Positions 1 to 5,627 of a stretch of DNA of 7,725 nucleotides are shown here, piece after piece. The notes under the pieces were generated by a model. The model was not told where the DNA came from. It ran no database searches and saw nothing but the letters and a program-made list of their open reading frames with translations. Each line of letters opens with the position of its first letter. Positions within the stretch are counted from its first letter, which is position 1. The translations under genes and the position numbers were made by a program. Origin of the DNA: an uncultured Collinsella sp. (GTDB lineage: Bacteria > Actinomycetota > Coriobacteriia > Coriobacteriales > Coriobacteriaceae); the NCBI GenBank assembly GCA_900554255.1, contig USGN01000053.1:1-7725 (forward strand). The letters are read 5' to 3'.

Positions 1-638
1 TGATGCTCGAGAAGAATCCAGACCTGGTCGTGGTCGATACCAACGTGGTCGCAGCGGCCCCACTGCGTATGACGGTCGCTGGTATGGGCGATGCGCTGGC
101 AACGTACTTCGAGGCGCGTTCGTGCGTCGCGGCGCACGGCACTAACGAGCACGGTGGCGCGCCGGGGCACTTGGCCCTGGTTGCGGCTCGTGCCTGCTAC
201 GACACGCTCATGGAGTGCGGTGTCGCTGCCAAACGCGATCTCAAAAAGGGCCGTATATCGCCGGCGGTTGAGCGTCTGATCGAGTGCAATATTCTGCTCT
301 CGGGCGTCGGCTTTGAGAGCGGTGGCTTGGCGTTGGCGCATGCCATCGCCAACGGTCTGACGATTCTGCCCGAGTGCAAGGCCATGCATGGTGAGGCCGT
401 AGCGTTTGGTCTGGTGGTGCAGCTGCGCCTGGAGCGTGCACCCGAGATTGATCAGGTGCTCGAGTTTTGCCAGCGCGTTGGTCTGCCGACGACGCTCGAG
501 GAGCTGGGCCTTGGCGAGGTTTCCGATGCCGATCTGCTGAGCGTTGCGGACGCAACTTTTAAGAACGAGCGTAACATGGCCAACGAGCAGGCCAAGGTGA
601 CCAAACAAAAACTCGTGCAGCTCATGCGCGAGGCATAG
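1..638 (+). CDS. gldA: Glycerol dehydrogenase, C-terminal part (5' end outside window)
   Basis: NAD-dependent oxidation of glycerol to dihydroxyacetone in the cytoplasm by a zinc-dependent member of the iron-containing alcohol dehydrogenase superfamily. The frame is already open at the left edge; the ATG at position 3 is internal, since the text begins at the VVVDT strand that sits roughly 155 residues into E. coli GldA (367 aa). The 211 visible residues are the helical metal-binding domain. Counting from that ATG, the three metal ligands of the family are present: Asp30 in GMGDALATYFEAR, His113 in GFESGGLALAHAIANGL and His129 in MHGEAVAFG. The match to GldA is collinear to the C-terminus, so the gene looks intact here. 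Known for the family: Zn-dependent GldA acts on glycerol and related diols; the substrate here is inferred from similarity. It is followed by 151 bases of non-coding DNA and is probably not in one operon with the next gene. Confidence 0.9.
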   Translation, partial: MLEKNPDLVVVDTNVVAAAPLRMTVAGMGDALATYFEARSCVAAHGTNEHGGAPGHLALVAARACYDTLMECGVAAKRDLKKGRISPAVERLIECNILLSGVGFESGGLALAHAIANGLTILPECKAMHGEAVAFGLVVQLRLERAPEIDQVLEFCQRVGLPTTLEELGLGEVSDADLLSVADATFKNERNMANEQAKVTKQKLVQLMREA

Positions 639-669
639 CTTGGCACTTGATTGGCCTTGTGCAATCGAG

Positions 670-698
670 GCGGCGATAGGCCATAGGCTATTTGCCGC
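670..698 (+). other. Imperfect hairpin in the gldA-ferredoxin intergenic region
   Basis: About 12 base pairs can form between 670-682 and 686-698 (outer GCGGC with GCCGC, then ATAG with CTAT, then CC with GG), with a three-base ATA loop and one bulged base on each side. It starts 31 bases after the gldA stop. No T-run follows on the plus strand, so it is not a textbook intrinsic terminator; it could be a 3' end stabiliser or a weak terminator for gldA. The remainder of 639-789 holds no gene. A TATCAT at 744-749 could be a -10 element for the ferredoxin gene, but no good -35 is visible at the right distance. Confidence 0.4.
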
Positions 699-789
699 AA
701 AGATGCGCTGCATGTAATTTGCCCGAGGCGTAGGCCGATGGCGTATCATTATCTCTTGCTTGTTTGCACTGCTCAGGGAGGGGCCGCGC

Positions 790-2043
790 ATGGCGCAGGA
801 ACACGATCTGTTTGATGACATCATCGAAATCAGCAAGGGCTTGGATTTTTTTAAAGACCCGCTTGGCGGTGTGACCGACGCGCTCGATCCGTCGGCACCG
901 CAGTGGAATCCTGCTGACTACAAGGAGCGCCCGCGCGGTAACACCATTCCGTGCCTGGCTTGCAAGAACGAGAAGAGCGGCTGCACCGCGTGCATGGACG
1001 TGTGCCCGGTGAACGCCATTGAGATCGAGGAAGATGCTATCGAGATTCTCGACAGTTGCCGTAAGTGCGGTCTGTGCGCCGCTGCTTGCCCGACCGAGGC
1101 GATCATCTCGCCGCGCCTGGCGCCTAAAAACCTATATGACGATATCGTCTCTGCTGCTACGAGCCACGAGACCGCCTACGTCACCTGCACGCGCGCCCTC
1201 AAGCGCATGCCGCGCGAAAACGAGGTCGTCGTTGCCTGTGTGGGCGATATTACGGCCGAGACCTGGTTCTCGGTGCTGGCCGATTATCCCAATGTGAGCG
1301 TGTACCTGCCGCTGGGCGTGTGCGATAAGTGCCGTAACACCGGTGGCGAGGACATCCTGGGCGAGGCCATTGCTACCGCCGAGGAGTGGGCGGGCACGGG
1401 CATGGGTCTGGAGGTCGACCCCAAGAGCCTCAAGTGCCATAAGCGCCGCGAGTACGAGCGCAAGGAGTACATGGAAAAGATCGCCCGCACCACGGGCCTT
1501 ACCGTGACCAAGCTCAACCCGGCAACGGCGGCGCTGGCCTCGGTGACGCAGAAGCTCAAAGCCCATCGCCATCAGATTACTCAGTTGGAGCGCACGCTCA
1601 ACACCATGTGCGGCACCACGACGACCAAGCGTCGCCGTTCGCTCACGCACGGGCGGCAGCTGGTGCTCTCGACGCTGCAAAACCACCCCGAGCTTGCCCA
1701 GAACATGCAGGTGAGCACGCCGGAATGCGATTTTGACAAGTGCACGTCGTGCGGCGAGTGCGTCAATGTATGCCCTACGTTCGCCTGCGATTTGGTGGGA
1801 AGCGGCCGCTTTGCGTTGGAGTCCACGTATTGTTTGGGCTGCGGTGCCTGCGTCAAGGTGTGCCCCGAGCATGCGCTCAAGTTGGTTGAGCATGACGCGT
1901 CCAATCTGGTCGTCGTCGATCCCGAAGCCGAGGAAAAGGCCGCTCAGAAGGCCAAGGCCCACGAGGAGGCCGAGAAGGTCAAGGCCGAGGCAAAGGCCAA
2001 GCTCGACAAGATGCTCGACCAGGTGGAAAAGCTCGCAGACTAG
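790..2043 (+). CDS. Polyferredoxin-like protein with two 4Fe-4S dicluster modules
   Basis: Probable cytoplasmic electron-transfer protein of 417 aa; partner and pathway are unknown. The start is ATG 790, preceded by GGGAGGGG at 776-783; an in-frame TTG at 760 lacks such a site. Module 1 (residues 55-101): Cys55, 58, 65, 68 and 72 followed by Pro, then a classic CxxCxxCxxxCP at Cys90, 93, 96 and 100. The central region (about 120-300) has five further cysteines: 133, 150, the pair 178/181 in LGVCDKC, and 216 in LKCHKRREY. Module 2 (about 313-360): CxxCxxCxxxCP at 318-328 and again at 348-358, with additional Cys313 and Cys333. Residues from about 374 to the end form a Lys/Glu/Ala-rich, probably coiled-coil tail. 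There is no signal peptide, twin-arginine motif or membrane segment. Up to four 4Fe-4S clusters are expected, and the middle may bind another metal or cofactor. I do not recognise a named family for the whole chain. It appears monocistronic: 151 bases upstream and 114 downstream are non-coding. Confidence 0.85.
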   Translation: MAQEHDLFDDIIEISKGLDFFKDPLGGVTDALDPSAPQWNPADYKERPRGNTIPCLACKNEKSGCTACMDVCPVNAIEIEEDAIEILDSCRKCGLCAAACPTEAIISPRLAPKNLYDDIVSAATSHETAYVTCTRALKRMPRENEVVVACVGDITAETWFSVLADYPNVSVYLPLGVCDKCRNTGGEDILGEAIATAEEWAGTGMGLEVDPKSLKCHKRREYERKEYMEKIARTTGLTVTKLNPATAALASVTQKLKAHRHQITQLERTLNTMCGTTTTKRRRSLTHGRQLVLSTLQNHPELAQNMQVSTPECDFDKCTSCGECVNVCPTFACDLVGSGRFALESTYCLGCGACVKVCPEHALKLVEHDASNLVVVDPEAEEKAAQKAKAHEEAEKVKAEAKAKLDKMLDQVEKLAD

Positions 2044-2070
2044 TCAGCGACCCCTATCTCTGCTTCATTC

Positions 2071-2114
2071 GTGCCGCCGTGGCGTCTGGGTTCGCCCAGA
2101 TGCTGCGGCGGCGC
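2071..2114 (+). other. 20-bp stem-loop closed by a UUCG tetraloop
   Basis: A continuous stem pairs 2071-2090 with 2095-2114 around the loop TTCG (2091-2094). The outer part is GCCGCCG with CGGCGGC, the inner part TCTGGG with CCCAGA, and the five bases between pair with G-U wobbles. There is no mismatch or bulge over 20 positions. It begins 28 bases after the ferredoxin stop and ends 43 bases before ychF. Neither strand has a T-run beyond it, so a standard Rho-independent terminator is not supported. It may protect the ferredoxin mRNA 3' end, act as a T-tract-less terminator, or insulate the ychF promoter. The structure is seen; the role is inferred. Confidence 0.7.
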
Positions 2115-2120
2115 TATACT
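2115..2120 (+). promoter_or_regulatory. Possible -10 element of the ychF promoter
   Basis: TATACT matches the bacterial -10 consensus at five of six positions and lies immediately after the long hairpin. No convincing -35 is seen (TTCGCC at 2091-2096, 18 bases upstream, is weak and falls in the hairpin loop). Transcription from here would give a leader of roughly 30 bases before the GTG start of ychF. Confidence 0.35.
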
Positions 2121-2157
2121 TATGCAGTTTGAAATGCTTGTACCAAAAGGAGCTGTC

Positions 2158-3234
2158 GTGTCCCTTTCCATCGGTATCGTGGGCCTGCCCAACGTGGGCA
2201 AGTCGACGCTGTTCACCGCGCTTACCAAAAAGACCGGCCTTGCCGCCAACTACCCGTTTGCCACGATCGACCCCAACGTGGGTATCGTCGACGTGCCCGA
2301 TAACCGCTTGCAAAAGCTCGCCGACATCGTCAACCCGGGCCGCATTGTGCCGGCGACGGTCGAGTTCGTCGACATCGCAGGCCTGGTGAAGGGTGCCAAC
2401 GAGGGCGAGGGCCTGGGCAACCAGTTCCTGGCCAACATTCGCGAGACCGACGCCATCTGCGAGGTCGTGCGCTACTTTAAGGACCCCAACGTTATGCGCG
2501 AGGTGGGCCGCACGGGCGAGTTCGTCGACCCCGCCGGTGACGCCGACACCATCATGACCGAGCTTATCCTGGCCGACATGGGCACGCTTGAGAAGCAGCT
2601 GCCCAAGCTTGAGAAAGAGGCCAAGCGCGACAAGGAGCTCATGCCCAAGTTTGAGGTCGCCAAGCGCCTACTCGCCTGGCTCAACGAGGGCAAGCGCGCC
2701 GCGTCCATGGAGATGACCGACGAGGAGCGTGCCGCTGCCAAGGGCCTGTTCCTGCTCACCATGAAGCCCATCCTGTATGTGGCCAACGTGGACGAGGACA
2801 TGCTCAACGAGGACCTGGCGCCCATCGATGGCGTCAAGCCGCTGCCGATCTGCGCCAAGATCGAGGCCGAGCTTTCCGAGCTCGATCCCGAGGACGCCGC
2901 CGACTACCTGGAGAGCCTGGGCCTGGAGCAGCCCGGCCTGGACGTGCTCGCGCAGGCAGCCTACAAGCTGCTCGGCCTGCAGTCGTTCTTTACAGCCGGC
3001 GAGATGGAGGTCAAGGCCTGGACGGTGCGTCAGGGTGCGACCGCCCCGCAGGCCGCCGGTGTCATCCATACCGACTTTGAGCGCGGCTTTATTAAGGCCG
3101 AGGTCATTGGCTACGACGACTACATCGAGCTCGGCGGCGAGCAGGGCGCCAAGGCTGCCGGCAAGCTGCGCATCGAGGGCAAGGACTATGTCATGGCCGA
3201 TGGCGACGTCGTGCACTTCCGCTTTAATGTGTAA
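2158..3234 (+). CDS. ychF: Redox-regulated ATPase YchF (Obg/OLA1-like)
   Basis: Ribosome-associated P-loop ATPase of the TRAFAC/Obg group, 358 aa (E. coli YchF is 363). Start chosen: GTG 2158, with AAAAGGAG at 2145-2152; this puts the family's [17 protein letters not shown] at the N-terminus, while an ATG at 2071 would add 29 unrelated residues. G1 is GLPNVGKST (9-17); NYPFATID is at 31-38; G3 is DIAG (72-75), followed by the [16 protein letters not shown] loop. G4 is NVDE (210-213) instead of NKxD, the substitution that gives the family ATP over GTP preference. A helical domain follows, then a TGS domain (about 272-358) ending [11 protein letters not shown]. Oddity: residue 114, the catalytic His of E. 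coli YchF, is Arg here, and the loop after it is about four residues longer ([18 protein letters not shown]). The stop codon overlaps the ribosome binding site of the next gene, so the two are probably co-expressed. Confidence 0.96.
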   Translation: MSLSIGIVGLPNVGKSTLFTALTKKTGLAANYPFATIDPNVGIVDVPDNRLQKLADIVNPGRIVPATVEFVDIAGLVKGANEGEGLGNQFLANIRETDAICEVVRYFKDPNVMREVGRTGEFVDPAGDADTIMTELILADMGTLEKQLPKLEKEAKRDKELMPKFEVAKRLLAWLNEGKRAASMEMTDEERAAAKGLFLLTMKPILYVANVDEDMLNEDLAPIDGVKPLPICAKIEAELSELDPEDAADYLESLGLEQPGLDVLAQAAYKLLGLQSFFTAGEMEVKAWTVRQGATAPQAAGVIHTDFERGFIKAEVIGYDDYIELGGEQGAKAAGKLRIEGKDYVMADGDVVHFRFNV

Positions 3235-3245
3235 GGACGACGTGC

Positions 3246-3629
3246 ATGTTTAAATATGGTAAAAAAGCCGGCTACATGGGCATCGCGCTGCTGGTGCTTG
3301 CGGTTCTTCCGCTGGTGGTCGCAGCGTTTGTGATCCCCAACATTGGCCCCGAGGTGGCAACGAAGTTTAACGCCGCTGGCGAGGTGACGCGCTGGGGTAA
3401 GAGCTACGAGCTGCTGGCGCTGCCGGTGCTCAACCTGCTGCTGAGCGTGGCGACATACTTTACGGCGGGACGTCAAGCTAAAAACAATGATGACTCCGCC
3501 GCCATGGCGCGCATCGTGTGCGAGCGCTACCTGCGTAACGGTTGCATCACGGGTGTGTTCCTCAACGTGATCAACGTCTACTTTATGTATTCGGCGATTA
3601 CTGGAACGGGCTTTGGCTTTGGTTTCTAG
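3246..3629 (+). CDS. Small three-helix membrane protein, DUF1648/SdpI N-terminal-like
   Basis: A 127-aa inner-membrane protein. ATG 3246 follows AAGGA at 3233-3237, which overlaps the ychF stop (TAA 3232-3234), so it is probably translated from the ychF transcript and possibly coupled to it. Three hydrophobic segments are visible at about residues 11-31, 56-74 and 100-119. Between the first two lies a loop reading FNAAGEVTRWGKSYELLALP (41-60); the pattern of Phe-Asn, Gly, then Trp-Gly-Lys and a following Leu-Pro is what DUF1648 proteins show (the N-terminal part of SdpI-type immunity proteins). The later SdpI portion is absent, so immunity or signalling function should not be assumed. The C-terminus is a short Gly/Phe tail, GTGFGFGF. 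Family assignment is by motif only; no enzymatic role is suggested. Confidence 0.75.
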   Translation: MFKYGKKAGYMGIALLVLAVLPLVVAAFVIPNIGPEVATKFNAAGEVTRWGKSYELLALPVLNLLLSVATYFTAGRQAKNNDDSAAMARIVCERYLRNGCITGVFLNVINVYFMYSAITGTGFGFGF

Positions 3630-3638
3630 CTTGTCCTT

Positions 3639-4028
3639 TTAGGCAACGAGCCTGCACGCATATTCAATGGCTGCTGCGAGGCCGCCGCTCGATCGTGGTT
3701 TAAAGACCATGTCGGCGGCGGCCTCGTTTTCGTATCCGGCGCCGCGAAGGGCAAGTGCGATACCGGCTTCCAGGAGAAGGGGCAGACCGTGTTGGCTGGT
3801 TGCGATTACGGCAGCCTGATTGAGCGAGCAGCTGTGCGCTTGGCATTGGATGGCAAGTTCACCTTGCGCCGGGCAAGGGACCAGAACGGCGGCGACGCGA
3901 CTTGATAGCAATGCAAATGCTGTGCGCTCATCGGGCGAAAGGAATTCTGCTTCAACGACGACGAGCTTGGGCGGCGCGCTGTTTGTGCGAAGCGTGGCTC
4001 GGTACATGCGGACCGAAGAACCCGACAT
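3639..4028 (-). CDS. Hypothetical protein, divergent partner of the XRE regulator
   Basis: I do not recognise this 129-aa protein. ATG 4028 is chosen because AGGAG (4039-4035 on the minus strand) lies six bases before it; a TTG at 4052 would add eight residues and start inside the palindrome. The chain has no signal peptide or clear membrane segment. It starts MSGSSVRMYRATLRTNSAPP, continues with a hydrophobic strand KLVVVEAEF, a central part with three Cys (residues 54, 65 and 69), an alanine/leucine-rich helix region (LPLLLEAGIALALRGAGY) and a C-terminal SSGGLAAAIEYACRLVA. Three of eight Arg codons are CGA/AGG, a more relaxed usage than in ychF or guaA. It diverges from the HTH gene across a 24-bp palindrome, which suggests shared regulation. 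A toxin-antitoxin-like or phage-derived role is possible but nothing in the sequence proves it. Confidence 0.6.
   Translation of the reverse strand: MSGSSVRMYRATLRTNSAPPKLVVVEAEFLSPDERTAFALLSSRVAAVLVPCPAQGELAIQCQAHSCSLNQAAVIATSQHGLPLLLEAGIALALRGAGYENEAAADMVFKPRSSGGLAAAIEYACRLVA
3677..3730 (+). terminator. Candidate terminator of the ychF-DUF1648 unit, inside the opposing gene
   Basis: Eleven perfect base pairs form between CGAGGCCGCCG (3677-3687) and CGGCGGCCTCG (3716-3726), directly followed by TTTT (3727-3730). The 28-base interior folds again: CGTGGT pairs with ACCATG around TTAAAG. It starts 47 bases after the DUF1648 stop on the plus strand. The same bases encode the C-terminal region of the leftward hypothetical gene (ending at 3639), so if it works as a terminator it is embedded in opposing coding sequence. 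The T-run is short, so strength is uncertain. Confidence 0.5.
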
Positions 4029-4051
4029 AGAAAACTCCTGTGTATTCGGCA

Positions 4052-4075
4052 AAACGTAAACTATAGTTTACGTTT
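4052..4075. promoter_or_regulatory. 24-bp perfect palindrome, probable operator of the divergent pair
   Basis: Half-site AAACGTAAACTA followed by its exact complement TAGTTTACGTTT, with dyad centre between 4063 and 4064; pairing stops at 4051/4076. It sits in the 76-base gap between the starts of the leftward hypothetical gene (4028) and the rightward HTH gene (4105). It contains TATAGT on both strands, so a dimer bound here would cover -10-like sequence in both directions. TATGCT at 4075-4080 is another possible -10 for the HTH gene. A dimeric XRE protein commonly represses its own divergent promoters through such a site; that the neighbouring 72-aa protein binds it is inference. Confidence 0.75.
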
Positions 4076-4104
4076 ATGCTCGGCCCCATTTCAAACTCGT
4101 CTGC

Positions 4105-4323
4105 ATGGACGAACGCGCGAAACAGATTCTTGGCAGGCGAGTCGAAGAGACACGCAGGGACCTTGGTATCTCCAAGGTTGATTTTTGTGTTGCGACAGGA
4201 ATCAGCCGACCCTACCTCGACCGAATCGAAGACGGGACGGCAAATTTCACGCTCAAGGTTCTATTTAAGATTGCGCCCGCACTCGGCATGACGGTGTCAG
4301 AGCTTCTCGAGGGTATCGAATAG
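4105..4323 (+). CDS. XRE-family helix-turn-helix transcriptional regulator
   Basis: A 72-aa single-domain DNA-binding protein of the Cro/C1 (HTH_3) type. Helix 1 covers about residues 5-18 (AKQILGRRVEETRR). The HTH core runs from about 22 to 43: ISKVDFCVATGIS is helix 2 plus turn, and RPYLDRIEDG is the recognition helix with the typical Ile-Glu-x-Gly ending. TLKVLFKIAPALGMTVSELL closes the bundle in the family's usual way. There is no effector or dimerisation extension. ATG 4105 has no recognisable Shine-Dalgarno sequence, so translation may be weak. Five of seven Arg codons are CGA or AGG, unlike the flanking housekeeping genes, a sign of transfer. It is divergent from the 129-aa hypothetical gene with a palindrome between them, so autoregulation is likely. 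It converges on the asparaginase gene with 22 bases between stops. Confidence 0.9.
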   Translation: MDERAKQILGRRVEETRRDLGISKVDFCVATGISRPYLDRIEDGTANFTLKVLFKIAPALGMTVSELLEGIE

Positions 4324-4345
4324 GGGATACCCGTCGACAACTGAA

Positions 4346-5359
4346 TTACGCCATCGGGATGCGGTCGTGGTTGACTTGGCTGTAGAACAGGCGCTGAATC
4401 TCGGCCGCATCACGTGACTGGCCGAGCGCCCACATGGTTTTGGCCACGAGCGTCTCGGTGGTCATGTCGTCGCCGCGCAAAATACCCGGATGATCGGCGT
4501 AAGCTCGGCCGACCTCATAAACGCCCAGATCGAGGCCCTCTTCGGGGACCTGCGTGGTCATAACGACGGTGCGACCCGAACCGACCCAGCGAAAAATCGC
4601 CTCCTGGAATGACTCGCCGGACTCACCAAACTCGGGAATACCGCCAATGCCAAAGGTCTCAAGAATTACAGCATCGTAGCTATCGGCAAGGGCGTCCAGG
4701 ATGCCAGGGTTTACGCCAGGCGTAAGCTTGAGTACAAATACGCGCGGGTCGATGCTGTCGTAGAAACGCACCGGGTTTTCGCCCTGATGCGTGCCGTGAA
4801 GCCCGTTGCGCACAATGCGGTCGTTGCGGATATAGGCGATGGGCGGATAGTTGACGCTAATGAACGCGTTAAAGCTCATGGTGCGCTGTTTGCGGGCGCG
4901 CGTGCCGGCAATGGCTACGCCGCCAAACACGATCGAGACGTCGTGCGAGTGCTCGTCGAGCGCATAGAGCAGGCTCTGGTACAGGTTGAGTTTGGCATCA
5001 GTAAAAGGGTTGCCCATGGGCTTTTGCGAGCCGGTGAGTACGATGGGCTTGGGGCTGTCCTGAATCAGATAGGAAAGCGCCGCCGCGGTGTAGCTCATGG
5101 TGTCGGTGCCGTGCAGAATCACGAAGCCGTCGTGGTCGGCATAGCCTTCGACGATGACGTCGCGGATACGCATCCAGTCACTGGGACGCATATTGGTGCT
5201 GTCGATGTTCATGGGCTGCACCACGTCGAGCTCGCAGAGGCCCGAGATCTCGGGGACGCTCTGGGCGAGCTCCTCACCGGTCAGGGCGGGGGAGAGGCCG
5301 TTGCCGTCCTCGGTCGATGCGATGGTGCCGCCCGTGGCGATGAGAAGGATGCGCTTCAT
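4346..5359 (-). CDS. ansA: L-asparaginase, type I (cytoplasmic)
   Basis: Hydrolyses L-asparagine to aspartate and ammonia. It has 337 aa from ATG 5359 (AGGAA at 5371-5367 upstream); E. coli AnsA has 338. A TTG- or ATG-type start at 5431 would add 24 residues with no family match. Signatures of the asparaginase/glutaminase fold: TGGTIAS with Thr12 as the expected nucleophile, HGTDTMSYTAAALSYL with Thr85-Asp86 as the second catalytic group (83-88), VLTGSQKP at about 108-114, and Lys157 in ARKQRTMSFNAF, aligned with the catalytic lysine. The later ILETFGIGGIPE and RGDDMTTETLVAK segments align with E. coli AnsA LRSYGVGNAPQ and GGADMTVEATL. No signal peptide is seen, which supports the cytoplasmic type I enzyme and not the secreted type II. 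It is apparently monocistronic: convergent with the HTH gene and divergent from guaA. Some glutaminase activity cannot be excluded. Confidence 0.93.
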   Translation of the reverse strand: MKRILLIATGGTIASTEDGNGLSPALTGEELAQSVPEISGLCELDVVQPMNIDSTNMRPSDWMRIRDVIVEGYADHDGFVILHGTDTMSYTAAALSYLIQDSPKPIVLTGSQKPMGNPFTDAKLNLYQSLLYALDEHSHDVSIVFGGVAIAGTRARKQRTMSFNAFISVNYPPIAYIRNDRIVRNGLHGTHQGENPVRFYDSIDPRVFVLKLTPGVNPGILDALADSYDAVILETFGIGGIPEFGESGESFQEAIFRWVGSGRTVVMTTQVPEEGLDLGVYEVGRAYADHPGILRGDDMTTETLVAKTMWALGQSRDAAEIQRLFYSQVNHDRIPMA

Positions 5360-5381
5360 GCTGGTATTCCTATCGTATTTG

Positions 5382-5396
5382 CCGCCGCAGAGGCGG
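5382..5396 (-). other. Small hairpin in the ansA leader
   Basis: CCGCC (5382-5386) and GGCGG (5392-5396) form a 5-bp stem with a five-base loop. On the minus strand it lies just upstream of the ansA ribosome binding site (5371-5367). It may affect translation or be chance in GC-rich DNA. Confidence 0.25.
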
Positions 5397-5410
5397 AATC
5401 GTTCGGCAGT

Positions 5411-5438
5411 ATTGTGGCACAGGGCGTCCAATGTTCAA
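5411..5438 (-). promoter_or_regulatory. Possible ansA promoter
   Basis: Read on the minus strand, TTGAAC (5438-5433) and CACAAT (5416-5411) are spaced by 16 bases, each with four of six consensus matches. The start of transcription would fall near 5404, giving a leader of about 45 bases that contains the small hairpin. No other good -35/-10 pair was seen for this gene. Confidence 0.35.
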
Positions 5439-5464
5439 ACGTATTACATCATCTGCAACGTTTG
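5436..5464. repeat. Inverted repeat CAAACGT-15-ACGTTTG in the ansA-guaA gap
   Basis: Perfect 7-bp arms (5436-5442 and 5458-5464) separated by 15 bases. The left arm overlaps the possible -35 of ansA, a position suited to an operator. The AAACGT core also forms the ends of the palindrome at 4052-4075 and occurs once more at 5550-5555. The rest of the 268-base gap 5360-5627 holds no gene; no convincing guaA promoter was identified there. Confidence 0.35.
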
Positions 5465-5587
5465 GTAACACTTCAATTGCCGTCAAATAGGGGCCTAGGT
5501 CGTGCGTTTGCCGTGCGCTGATGGCTGCGAGGGACGAGAAACCACATATAAACGTGTACACTATGGAAGTTATTTTCGTTCATTCAC

Positions 5588-5610
5588 GCGGGTGGGCACC
5601 GGCTCCCCGC
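5588..5610 (+). other. Hairpin just upstream of the guaA ribosome binding site
   Basis: GCGGG (5588-5592) pairs with CCCGC (5606-5610), leaving a 13-base loop. It ends five bases before the AGAGGGGG ribosome binding sequence of guaA. It could be part of the guaA leader; no purine riboswitch core was recognised in this gap. Confidence 0.3.
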
Positions 5611-5627
5611 CAACAAGAGGGGGAACC

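Noticed and set aside
1132..1962. Long leftward open frame (276 codons) opposite the ferredoxin gene
   Set aside because: It is the reverse shadow of a GC-rich gene; the plus frame has clear cysteine motifs and a ribosome binding site, and the reverse product is low in recognisable motifs.
2071..2157. Upstream ATG that would extend YchF by 29 residues
   Set aside because: It would lie in the hairpin, has no ribosome binding site, and the family N-terminus matches the GTG at 2158 preceded by AAAAGGAG.
3820..4059. 79-codon rightward frame opposite the hypothetical gene
   Set aside because: It has no ribosome binding site, and the leftward frame has AGGAG before its ATG and a more protein-like composition.
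5502..5627. Upstream in-frame extension of GMP synthase
   Set aside because: The added residues match nothing in GuaA and the strong ribosome binding site is in front of ATG 5628.
5465..5627. Purine riboswitch or guanine-sensing leader before guaA
   Set aside because: Only a 5-bp hairpin is seen and no conserved riboswitch core was recognised.
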